Assembly: GCF_031179145.1 (NCBI RefSeq)
Contig: NZ_JAPSIB010000013.1
Location: 54,484-118,483, forward strand
Source: Brevibacterium sp.
GTDB taxonomy: Bacteria > Actinomycetota > Actinomycetes > Actinomycetales > Brevibacteriaceae
Direction: 5' to 3'
DNA length: 64,000 nt
The position numbers were made by a program, and so were the translations under genes. How positions within the stretch are numbered: the stretch's first letter is position 1; each line of letters starts with the position of its first letter. Below are positions 35,887 to 43,651 of the stretch, one piece after another. Below the pieces are notes generated by a model. That model was given only the letters and a program-made list of their open reading frames with translations. It did no database searches and was not told the origin of the DNA.

Positions 35887-36641
35887 TGACGACGGCGCTG
35901 AGAACTGCGGACGCCGAGGTGAGCGCCGGTCCCGCGCTGCTCACCGTGGACGGACTCGCTGTCTCCTATGGGGCTGCGCGGGTCCTCGACGGGGTCTCCT
36001 TCACCGCGAGGGCGGGCCGGCTGCTGGCCTTCCTCGGCGCGAACGGCTCCGGGAAATCGACGACCCTGCGTGCGGTGGCCGGCCTGATCGGGCATGACGG
36101 GGGAACTATCGAGTTCGCCTCCGGGACGGACCGACCCGCGATGGTGTTCCAGAAGATCCATCTCGTCGCCCGGCGCAGCGTCCTCGACAACGTGTGCGCC
36201 GGCGCACTGCACCGGATCCCGCTGGCCCGCTCCCTCCACCCCTGGCTGTTCCCGGCCGAGATCCGGCGGGAGGCGATGGCCGCCCTCGACCGCGTCGGCC
36301 TTGCCGACAGGGCCGACCAGCGAGCCGGCACGCTCTCGGGCGGACAGCAGCAGCGGGTGGCGGTGGCCCGGGCCCTGTGTCAGGGCGCCCCGGTGGTGCT
36401 CGCCGACGAACCCGTCGCGGCCCTCGACCCAAAGGCGGCACGATCGATCATGGCCCTGCTGAGAGAACTCGCCCACGAGGAGAACCTGGCCGTGGCCGCC
36501 GTGCTGCACCAGCCGGACCTCGCCCTCGAATACGCCGACCATGTCATCGGACTGCAGTCCGGTCGCATTGTCCTCGACGCCCCCGCCGAAGCGGTCGACC
36601 TCGACCAGATCGGCGAACTGTATGCGGAGGTCGCGCGATGA
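35886..36641 (+). CDS. phnC: Phosphonate ABC transporter ATP-binding protein
   Basis: 251 aa ATPase. Walker A LGANGSGKSTTLRAV, signature LSGGQQQRVAVARAL, Walker B VVLADEPVAALDP and the switch His in VLHQPDLALEYAD are complete. The Q-loop FQKIHLV resembles PhnC. The ATG at 35886 shares its A with the phnD stop codon; AAGGA at 35875-35879 favours it over a GTG at 35883. Its stop overlaps phnE as ATGA. Confidence 0.93.
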   Translation: MTTALRTADAEVSAGPALLTVDGLAVSYGAARVLDGVSFTARAGRLLAFLGANGSGKSTTLRAVAGLIGHDGGTIEFASGTDRPAMVFQKIHLVARRSVLDNVCAGALHRIPLARSLHPWLFPAEIRREAMAALDRVGLADRADQRAGTLSGGQQQRVAVARALCQGAPVVLADEPVAALDPKAARSIMALLRELAHEENLAVAAVLHQPDLALEYADHVIGLQSGRIVLDAPAEAVDLDQIGELYAEVAR

Positions 36642-37504
36642 TCACTGTGAAGCGAGATGCGGAGGTCCCCCCGGTGATCACCCTGGTCCACGACGCGCAG
36701 GCACCGCGCCCAGATCTGGCTCCGCCGACCCGCCGCTTCGGCGGCTGGCAGCTGGGAACCGCGGTCGTCGTCATCGTCGCACTCCACGTCATCGCGGTCA
36801 GGGAGACCGAGTTCTCCCTGGTGACCCTGATCGACGGCAGGCAGGGAATGATGAACTTCCTCGCCGAGGCGTTCCCTCCCGATCTCGACTGGTCCGACAC
36901 GCTGTGGCCGGGACTGCAGGCGACCGGTATCACTCTGTGGATCGGACTGCTGGGAACCACTCTCTCGATCCCCACCTCGGCGCTGTTCGCGGTGCTCGCC
37001 TCCCGCACGACGACTCCGCACCCGGTCGTCTATCAGGTGTCGCGAGCGATCCTGTCGTTCCTGCGGGCCGTGCCGGACGTCGTGTTCGCCCTCATCTTCG
37101 TCACCGCTGTCGGCCTCGGGCCCTTCCCGGGTGTGCTCGCGCTGATCTTCCACAACACCGGCGTGATGGCCAAACTGTGGGCGGAGGCCATCGAAGAGAT
37201 CGATCCGGGCCCGTCGGAGGCGCTGCGGACCGTCGGCGCGAACCGCACCCAGATCGTCGCCAACGCGACGTTCCCGCAGGTCATTCCCCAGCTGTTCGGG
37301 CTGCTGCTCTACCGCTTCGACGTCAACGTGCGGTCGTCCCTGGTGCTCGGACTCGTCGGCGCGGGCGGGATCGGACTGCTCATCAACCAGTCGATCAAGT
37401 CGTTCCAGTTCGACGCGATGCTCACCTACATCCTCATCGTCCTCGTGCTCATCATCGCCGTCGACCTCTTCTCCGCGGGCGTCCGCAAGAAGCTGGCGCT
37501 CTGA
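36638..37504 (+). CDS. phnE: Phosphonate ABC transporter permease
   Basis: 288 aa. A cytosolic N-terminus of about 45 residues precedes about six membrane helices. The ABC-permease EAA loop appears as EALRTVGANRTQIVANATFP. TLWIGLLGTTLSIPTSALFAVLA and FLRAVPDVVFALIFVTAVGLG (each cited only in part here) are typical PhnE stretches. A single permease gene implies a homodimer. The ATG overlaps the phnC stop (ATGA). It ends the operon and is convergent with the ion-channel gene. Confidence 0.92.
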   Translation: MITVKRDAEVPPVITLVHDAQAPRPDLAPPTRRFGGWQLGTAVVVIVALHVIAVRETEFSLVTLIDGRQGMMNFLAEAFPPDLDWSDTLWPGLQATGITLWIGLLGTTLSIPTSALFAVLASRTTTPHPVVYQVSRAILSFLRAVPDVVFALIFVTAVGLGPFPGVLALIFHNTGVMAKLWAEAIEEIDPGPSEALRTVGANRTQIVANATFPQVIPQLFGLLLYRFDVNVRSSLVLGLVGAGGIGLLINQSIKSFQFDAMLTYILIVLVLIIAVDLFSAGVRKKLAL

Positions 37505-37527
37505 GCTGGGCCGAGTGCGAAGCGGGA

Positions 37528-38418
37528 TCAGGGCCGGCCCGTGTGTCCGTGATCGGAGGCATAGGCGGCGAGGATACCCGCAGTGTCACCGCCCGAGCGC
37601 GCGAACCCGGACTTCAGTACCTCCGCGAGCCGGTCGAGGGACGCGGTCAGCCGCTGTCCGCTCATCGTGACTCCGGGGTAGGACGAGGACCCGGCCACCG
37701 CGGCCATCGGCACCACGGCCGACAGCCAGCGCGGCAGGGACAGGTCCTCGTCGACCTCCCGGAAGTAGTAGGTCTCGGTGTGCTGAGTGAAGTCGACCCG
37801 GATCATATCGAGCTGGGTCGACAGGCCGTCGAGGACTCGGCTGACCTCTCGCGGATCCAGCTCGGGGCAGCGGTCGGCGAATCCGACCCCGACCAGCGAT
37901 CTGATCTCCAGGGCCAGCGCGCGGCGGCGCTCGAGGGGGGAGTAGACCCGGCTGAACCAGGTCAGCGCGCTGGTCAGCAGGGCGAAGCCGATGAGCCCCT
38001 CGAACGGCACGGTCATCCGGACCCAGGCCTGAGTGGCGACGACATCGCCGAAACCCAAGGTCGACAGAGTCACGAGGGAGATGTAGAGAGCCTCAGCCGG
38101 ATCGGAATAGTTCGCGGGATCGATCCCCGGCGCGTAGGTGAGACCGGTGGGCACATGAGGCAGATAGATCAGGGCGAACCCGAGGACCTGGAACGCCACC
38201 CAGGCAATCACCACCGTGACCAACGCGGCGGGGCCGACGACCGCTCGGAAGCGCCGCCCGAGCGGTTTCGAAGCACACCAGATGCCGTGCATGATCCACC
38301 GGCTGACATGCCCGCGCCCCGAGGGGTTCATCAAGCTGTGGAACATGTCGTGCAGCCCGGTGGCGACGAGAAGCGCACCGCCGACGGTCAGGAACACCTC
38401 AGCACCCATGCTCGTCAA
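37528..38418 (-). CDS. Two-pore-helix-type ion channel (potassium channel family)
   Basis: 296 aa. An N-terminal helix (GAEVFLTVGGALLVATGLHD) is followed by an outer helix (about 66-88), a pore loop STLGFGDVV and an inner helix, then about 150 cytosolic residues. The selectivity filter reads TLGFGD, where most K+ channels have TVGYGD; Phe for Tyr is tolerated in some K+ channels. No RCK/TrkA-N domain is seen in the C-terminus, which has no recognisable family. It lies 13 nt downstream of glmM. A cation-channel role is likely; the ion is inferred. Confidence 0.78.
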   Translation of the reverse strand: MTSMGAEVFLTVGGALLVATGLHDMFHSLMNPSGRGHVSRWIMHGIWCASKPLGRRFRAVVGPAALVTVVIAWVAFQVLGFALIYLPHVPTGLTYAPGIDPANYSDPAEALYISLVTLSTLGFGDVVATQAWVRMTVPFEGLIGFALLTSALTWFSRVYSPLERRRALALEIRSLVGVGFADRCPELDPREVSRVLDGLSTQLDMIRVDFTQHTETYYFREVDEDLSLPRWLSAVVPMAAVAGSSSYPGVTMSGQRLTASLDRLAEVLKSGFARSGGDTAGILAAYASDHGHTGRP

Positions 38419-38431
38419 GCCCGGTCACTGC

Positions 38432-39784
38432 TCACAGAGCCAGGTGCGCCTTGACCGTCTGGGCCAGACGAGCGGCCTGCGCCTGCGCGGCGTCCTCGGT
38501 CTCAGCTTCGACCATCACGCGGATGAGCGGCTCGGTGCCGGAGGCACGCAGGAGCACCCGGCCCGAACCGGCCAGCTCCGTCTCGACGGCGCTGATCTCA
38601 GCGGCGACGACCGGATGGTCGACACGGTGCTTGTCGACTCCGGAGACGTTGACCAAAGCCTGCGGCAGCTGCGGGATCTCGGCGGCGAGGTCAGCCAGAG
38701 TGCGCTTCGAATCCGCCATCCGCTTCATCAGGTGCAGAGCCGTCTGCACCCCGTCGCCGGTGGTGCCGTGGTCGAGCATGAGGACGTGACCCGACTGCTC
38801 TCCGCCGAGGACGTAGTCCCCGGCGAGCATGCCTTCGAGCACGTACCTGTCGCCGACGGCGGTCTGCACGGTCCTGATCGAGTACTTGTCCATCGCCAGT
38901 TTGAGGCCGAGGTTCGACATCACCGTCGTGACCAGGGTGTTGTTCTTCAGCTCGCCGAGCTCCTTGAGCCCGATCGCGAGGATTCCCATCAGCTGATCGC
39001 CGTTGACCACGCGCCCGAGGGCGTCGACGGCGAGGCAGCGGTCGGCGTCCCCGTCGAAGGCCACACCCAGGTCCGACTGGGTCTCGACGACGAGCCGCTG
39101 CAGAGGTCCAAGATGGGTCGAGCCCACGCCGTCGTTGATGTTGAGTCCATTGGGCTCGGCCGCGGAGACGATGACCTCGGCGCCGGCCTGACGCAGGGCA
39201 GCGGGACCGACGACGGAGGCGGCACCGTGGGCGCAGTCGACGACGACCTTGAGGCCCGACAGCGGTCGCTTCGGTTCGTCAGCGATCGAGCGGACGAGGT
39301 GCTCGGTGTACTCGTCGGCAGCCGCTGGGTAGCGGGAGATGCTGCCGACGTCAGCACCGGTGGGCCGGGTCCACTCGGCGTCGAGGATCTCGAGGATCTC
39401 ATCCTCGATGGAGTCGTCGAGCTTGGTGCCCCCGGCGGCGAAGAACTTGATGCCGTTGTCGGGCATCGGGTTGTGCGAGGCGGAGATGACGACGCCGAAG
39501 GCCGCTCCGGTGTCCCTGACCACGCGGGCCACGCCCGGAGTCGGCAGCATTCCGGCGTCGAGCACGTCGACCCCCGCCGAGGCGATTCCGGCGCTGATCG
39601 CGGCGGACAGGAACTCACCCGACACACGGGTGTCGCGACCGATGACGGCGAAGGGACGCTTGTCGCCGGTCCAGTCCCGGGGCAGGATTCGAGAGGCTGC
39701 GACCGAGAGCTGGAGCGCCAGCTTCGCAGTGATGTCGCGATTGGCCAGACCTCGCACCCCATCGGTGCCGAAGAGCCGTGTCAT
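38432..39784 (-). CDS. glmM: Phosphoglucosamine mutase
   Basis: Converts glucosamine 6-phosphate, made by GlmS (26.6-28.4 kb), to glucosamine 1-phosphate. 450 aa. The phosphoserine loop is ISASHNPMPDNGIKFF, the metal loop DGDADRCLAVD, the sugar-specificity loop GEQSGHV and the phosphate-binding loop RASGTEPLIRVMVE. The ATG at 39784 follows AAAGGA. It begins downstream of the rpsI terminator, so it has its own promoter, for which TACTAT at 39815-39820 is the best -10. Confidence 0.97.
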   Translation of the reverse strand: MTRLFGTDGVRGLANRDITAKLALQLSVAASRILPRDWTGDKRPFAVIGRDTRVSGEFLSAAISAGIASAGVDVLDAGMLPTPGVARVVRDTGAAFGVVISASHNPMPDNGIKFFAAGGTKLDDSIEDEILEILDAEWTRPTGADVGSISRYPAAADEYTEHLVRSIADEPKRPLSGLKVVVDCAHGAASVVGPAALRQAGAEVIVSAAEPNGLNINDGVGSTHLGPLQRLVVETQSDLGVAFDGDADRCLAVDALGRVVNGDQLMGILAIGLKELGELKNNTLVTTVMSNLGLKLAMDKYSIRTVQTAVGDRYVLEGMLAGDYVLGGEQSGHVLMLDHGTTGDGVQTALHLMKRMADSKRTLADLAAEIPQLPQALVNVSGVDKHRVDHPVVAAEISAVETELAGSGRVLLRASGTEPLIRVMVEAETEDAAQAQAARLAQTVKAHLAL

Positions 39785-39814
39785 GGATCAGTCCTTTCCG
39801 CAGACAATGCGTTG

Positions 39815-39820
39815 ATAGTA
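39815..39820 (-). promoter_or_regulatory. Probable -10 box TACTAT of glmM
   Basis: On the minus strand TACTAT lies 30 nt before the glmM ATG, leaving room for the AAAGGA ribosome site. No good -35 hexamer is seen at 17 nt. Confidence 0.4.
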
Positions 39821-39861
39821 GTGCATCCCCCGCCGCGGCGCTGCGGAGGTGAATGCACGAA

Positions 39862-39890
39862 TGCGGCCCCGAATCGGGTTCGGGGCCGCA
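39862..39890 (-). terminator. Terminator hairpin after rplM-rpsI
   Basis: GCGGCCCCGAA (39863-39873) and TTCGGGGCCGC (39879-39889) are perfectly complementary across a 5-nt loop, and an outer T/A pair makes a 12-bp stem. It lies 77 bp after the rpsI stop, before the glmM promoter. The T-tract is poor, as is common in high-GC actinobacteria. Confidence 0.75.
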
Positions 39891-39966
39891 CTGTGTGTTC
39901 ATGAAGCCGGCACTGCGGTTCCGCTGCGCGATTCGTTGCAGACCATGCGCAGCCCGCGCAGTGGAA

Positions 39967-40470
39967 TCAGCGCTTCGAGAACTGAGGCGCCTTGCGCGCC
40001 TTCTTGAGACCGGCCTTCTTGCGTTCCTTGACGCGGGCGTCACGGCGCAGGAATCCGGCCTTCTTCAGCTCGGCGCGGTTCGATTCCGCGTCGATCTGGT
40101 TGAGCGAGCGGGCAATGCCCAGTCGGACGGCACCGGCCTGTCCGGACGGTCCGCCACCCGAGATGCGCACGACGACGTCGAAACGTCCTTCGAGGTCGAG
40201 CAGGCGGAAGGGCTCGTTGACGAGCTGCTGGTGCAGCTTGTTCGGGAAGAACTCTTCGAGAGTGCGTCCGTTGATGGTCCACTCACCCGAGCCTGGGATC
40301 AGGCGAACGCGAGCAATTGCCTGCTTGCGGCGGCCGACTCCGTTGCCGGGAGCGGTGATGGACTGGCCACGGCCACCTGCGGTCTGGTCGCCCAGGCCGG
40401 CGGATGCGGGAGTCTCAGAGGTGTATTCGGTCAGTTCTTCGATTTCTGGCGCGTTGGCGGTTTCAGCCAC
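39967..40470 (-). CDS. rpsI: 30S ribosomal protein S9
   Basis: 167 aa. The universal core is seen in [38 protein letters not shown] (quoted only as landmarks) and the invariant basic C-terminus ending APQFSKR, which reaches the tRNA in the ribosomal P site. An acidic, Ala/Glu/Thr-rich N-terminal extension of about 45 residues is typical of actinobacterial S9. The GTG at 40470 follows GAGGAG. It lies 34 nt downstream of rplM. Confidence 0.97.
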   Translation of the reverse strand: MAETANAPEIEELTEYTSETPASAGLGDQTAGGRGQSITAPGNGVGRRKQAIARVRLIPGSGEWTINGRTLEEFFPNKLHQQLVNEPFRLLDLEGRFDVVVRISGGGPSGQAGAVRLGIARSLNQIDAESNRAELKKAGFLRRDARVKERKKAGLKKARKAPQFSKR

Positions 40471-40504
40471 GGTTCTCCTCGGTAGGTCTAAAGCCTGAGC
40501 GCGC

Positions 40505-40948
40505 TTACTGCGCTACCTGGCTGAGTTCGTACGGCTGCGGGTTCTGAGCGGAGTGAGGGTGCTCGGCACCCGTGTACACCTTCAGTTTCCGCATCTGGGC
40601 ACGTCCGAGACGAGTCTTCGGGACCATACCGGCGACAGCCTTCTCGACTGCGCGCTCGGGGTTGGTGGCGAGCAGCTCGGCGTAGTTGACGCTCTTCAGG
40701 CCGCCCGGGTAACCCGAGTGGTGGTAAGCGCGCTTCTGTTCAAGCTTCGCACCGGTCAACGCGACCTTGTCGGCATTGATGATGATGACGAAATCGCCGG
40801 AATCGATGTGAGGTGCAAAAGTCACCTTGTGCTTGCCGCGGAGCAGTTTCGCAACCTGAGCAGCAAGACGGCCGAGCACGACATCAGTGGCGTCAATGAC
40901 GTGCCACTGGCGCTCAACATCGCCGGGCTTTGGTGTGTACGTACGCAA
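40505..40948 (-). CDS. rplM: 50S ribosomal protein L13
   Basis: 147 aa, standard length. Motifs include [39 protein letters not shown] (landmarks) and [22 protein letters not shown] (in part). The start is a TTG at 40948, preceded by GAAGG with 6-nt spacing. A TTG start is unusual for a highly expressed ribosomal gene, but no ATG or GTG fits. It is first in the rplM-rpsI operon. Confidence 0.96.
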   Translation of the reverse strand: MRTYTPKPGDVERQWHVIDATDVVLGRLAAQVAKLLRGKHKVTFAPHIDSGDFVIIINADKVALTGAKLEQKRAYHHSGYPGGLKSVNYAELLATNPERAVEKAVAGMVPKTRLGRAQMRKLKVYTGAEHPHSAQNPQPYELSQVAQ

Positions 40949-41202
40949 AAGTAGCCTTCTTTTCGTATCTCATGGTGCAGCGCCGGGGGGCTCATCGGGT
41001 CGTGAGTCAGATGAGCCGAGACACTGATTGTCTTGAATCGAGTCCGTTCGTCCACGTAATCCCCTCACCTACGGGCCTGCAACGCATGAGGCTATGCAAG
41101 GGAGCATGACGAACACACACAACGACAATCAAATATACACGCGGGCCGAGCCCCGGAGCAAACGCCCAGGCCGGTACCAGCGCGGGCCGATTCCACTGCC
41201 GA

Positions 41203-41208
41203 TACTAT
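41203..41208 (+). promoter_or_regulatory. -10 box TACTAT of a probable leaderless transcript
   Basis: TACTAT at 41203-41208 overlaps an upstream ATG (41207) and lies 7 nt before an in-frame GTG at 41216. The GTG is therefore the better start, on a leaderless mRNA. Confidence 0.5.
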
Positions 41209-41215
41209 GGTCTAC

Positions 41216-43651
41216 GTGCCGCACACATCCAGCCGACTCACCCGCTTTCCCGCAGACAGAACTCTGGTGCTGGGACTGCTGCTCGGACTCCTCACGATGA
41301 CGCTGGGGGCGTCGGGGTCGTGGGCGGCTCCGGCCGCTGCCGCGGGCACTGAGCAGCAGGGGCAGTCGGCACCGGCCGCGCTCGATCATCCGCAACCGGC
41401 TCCGCATGCTCCCGGCAGGCTGATCGTCTTCGGGATCCCCGGCCTGACCACGGATGACATCGACCCCGAACTCACTCCGAACCTCTACTCCCTGTACTCC
41501 GAAGGCGCGGGCGCCAACCTCAATGTCCGCACCATCGGCGCCAGCACCTGCCCTGCCGCAGCATGGGTGTCACTTGGCGCCGGCGCCCGCGCTGCGGCAG
41601 GGCAATCGAGTGACCCCGCGGTCGAGTCCTCCGCCAGCTGCCCCCCGATGGTCGATCCGACGATCGAAGGTGGGCAGCGGTCCGCAGCCGCAGGGGACGC
41701 CCCGTCGGGTGAGGAAGATCTCACCGGCCGGACCGGACAGATCCCCGACTTCGACAGCGTGAGGGCGCCCAATCAGGGGTCGGGGTACGCGGTCGACTAC
41801 GGGCTGCTCGCCGACCAGGTGAGCAGGTCACAGTCCCCCGACCCCGATCTCGAGTCCTGCGTCGCCGCAGAGGGCGCCGGAGCCGCCTACGCCGTCGCCG
41901 ACGAGGAGGGCATGGTCCGCAATTACACGGACAGCGCCGTCACGAGCAGCTGCCGGCTGAGCCTCATCGACATCGGCGCGATCGGCTCGGACTCCTGGCT
42001 CAACGACCCGGTCCCCAACTACTCCTACACCGTGCCCGTCGACGTCGATCGCGACGTTCGCATCGCGGCAGCCGATCGGCGGCTCGGCGAGCACCTCGAT
42101 GCTCTCCGTCAGTCCCGTCAGAACGGAAGTGCGCAGGCGGACGCCGAACCCACGATCATCGTGGCCGGCCTCGGCGACAGCTCCGCGGTTCCGCGCCTGC
42201 GCGCGTTCATCCTCTCCGGACCCGGGATCGAGCCGGGCACCGTCACCTCGTCGACGACCCGCACTCCGCGGCTGCTCCAGCTCACCGACCTCGCCCCGGG
42301 GATCCTCGGCATCGTGGGCGCCCCCTCCCCCGCCGGCGTCAGCTTCGACGTCACCGCCTCCTCCGAGGACCCGGAAGATCGCCTCGACGATCTGGTCACC
42401 GACGCCACGAAGGCGGCGACGATCCACGGGAGCCTGTTCACGTACTCGATCGTCCTCGACGTCCTGTTCTACAGCCTGTTCATTCTCTGCGGGGTGCTGC
42501 TCACCGCCGCAGTGATCGCTCGCCGAGGCGGCCCCAGGGTCCATGAATTCCTGGCCTGGACGTCGATGGTCTTCGCAACCCTCCCGATGGGCGCGTTCCT
42601 GGCCGGACTGTTCCCCTGGGCCCGGTTCGAGCTGCCACATCTCGGCCTCGGGATCTCCGTGGTCGTCGGCTGTGCGCTCACTCTCGCAGTCGCCCTGCTG
42701 CCGCCCTGGGGTCGGACCTGGCGCGGGCGGGTGGCGGCCATGGCGCTGTTCAGCGTGCTCGTCATCGCCGTGGACCTGGCGACCGGCTCGCGCCTGCAGG
42801 GCAACTCCCTGCTCGGGTACAACCCGATCGTCGGCGGGCGGTTCTACGGGCTCGGCAATCAGGGTGCGGCGGTCTTCATCGTCAGCCTGTTCATCTTCTC
42901 GGGCCTGGCGATCTCCTGGCTGCGGGCGCGGGGTCATGCGAGGCTGGTCGTCATCGTGCCCGCCGTCCTCGGCCTGGCTGCCGTGTTCGTGTCCGGGAAC
43001 CCGGCCTGGGGGGCGAAGTTCGGCGGTACGATCGCGACACTGGCCGGACTGCTGGTCCTCCTCGCCCTGGTCACCGGCATCCGCCTGTCGTTCTTCCGGT
43101 TGGTGCTCATCGGACTCGCCTCGCTCACCGTGCTGCTGGGGATCGCCTATCTCGACTGGCTGCGCCCGCCCGGCGCCCGATCGCATTTCGGCAGCTTCTT
43201 CGACCAGTTGGTCAGCGGGGAGGCGCTGCGGGTGATCCAGCGGAAGCTGGGCGCGAACCTGCACATCATCGAGATCAACCCGGCGCTGTCGATCATCACG
43301 CCCGTGGCCATCATCGCGATCCTCTTCTTCCTGCGGTACCTGCGCCACTTCCCGCAAGTGGCGAAGCACCCCGGGCTGACCCGGTTCACCGACACGTGGC
43401 AGGGCCGCCTGCTCGAGGTGTTCGCCGACCGTGACGTCCACTTCGGCTTCCTCGCCGCGGCCACGGGCCTCGGCGTGGGCCTGGTCCTCACCGATTCCGG
43501 CATCGCAGTCCCCTCCACGGGCGCGATGGTGCTGCTGCCCTATCTGCTCGCACTCAGCGCCGACACGGTGGATCCTCGAGGAGGCGCGGCGACCCGCCGC
43601 GGCGGCGCGGGACTCACCGACGACTCGTCCGGCCTGGTGGATCGCCGATGA
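41216..43651 (+). CDS. Secreted alkaline-phosphatase-like ectodomain fused to a polytopic membrane domain (copy 1)
   Basis: About 811 aa, family not recognised by name. A signal sequence (LVLGLLLGLLTMTLGASG) leads to an outer domain of about 370 residues with RLIVFGIPGLTTDDIDPELT, ASTCPAAAWVSLGAGARAA and a late SSTTRTPRLLQLTDLAPGIL segment. These have the look of an alkaline-phosphatase/phosphodiesterase alpha-beta fold with a Cys-Pro where the nucleophile region would be. About 10-11 membrane helices follow, with GGRFYGLGNQGAAVF near residue 545 and DWLRPPGARSHFGSFF near 650. It is followed, with a 4-nt overlap, by a diverged paralogue. The GTG at 41216 is preferred to an ATG at 41207. Confidence 0.7.
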   Translation: MPHTSSRLTRFPADRTLVLGLLLGLLTMTLGASGSWAAPAAAAGTEQQGQSAPAALDHPQPAPHAPGRLIVFGIPGLTTDDIDPELTPNLYSLYSEGAGANLNVRTIGASTCPAAAWVSLGAGARAAAGQSSDPAVESSASCPPMVDPTIEGGQRSAAAGDAPSGEEDLTGRTGQIPDFDSVRAPNQGSGYAVDYGLLADQVSRSQSPDPDLESCVAAEGAGAAYAVADEEGMVRNYTDSAVTSSCRLSLIDIGAIGSDSWLNDPVPNYSYTVPVDVDRDVRIAAADRRLGEHLDALRQSRQNGSAQADAEPTIIVAGLGDSSAVPRLRAFILSGPGIEPGTVTSSTTRTPRLLQLTDLAPGILGIVGAPSPAGVSFDVTASSEDPEDRLDDLVTDATKAATIHGSLFTYSIVLDVLFYSLFILCGVLLTAAVIARRGGPRVHEFLAWTSMVFATLPMGAFLAGLFPWARFELPHLGLGISVVVGCALTLAVALLPPWGRTWRGRVAAMALFSVLVIAVDLATGSRLQGNSLLGYNPIVGGRFYGLGNQGAAVFIVSLFIFSGLAISWLRARGHARLVVIVPAVLGLAAVFVSGNPAWGAKFGGTIATLAGLLVLLALVTGIRLSFFRLVLIGLASLTVLLGIAYLDWLRPPGARSHFGSFFDQLVSGEALRVIQRKLGANLHIIEINPALSIITPVAIIAILFFLRYLRHFPQVAKHPGLTRFTDTWQGRLLEVFADRDVHFGFLAAATGLGVGLVLTDSGIAVPSTGAMVLLPYLLALSADTVDPRGGAATRRGGAGLTDDSSGLVDRR

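Noticed and set aside
41828..43441. 537-codon minus-strand frame opposite the membrane protein gene
   Set aside because: Shadow frame with charged low-complexity composition and no start signal.
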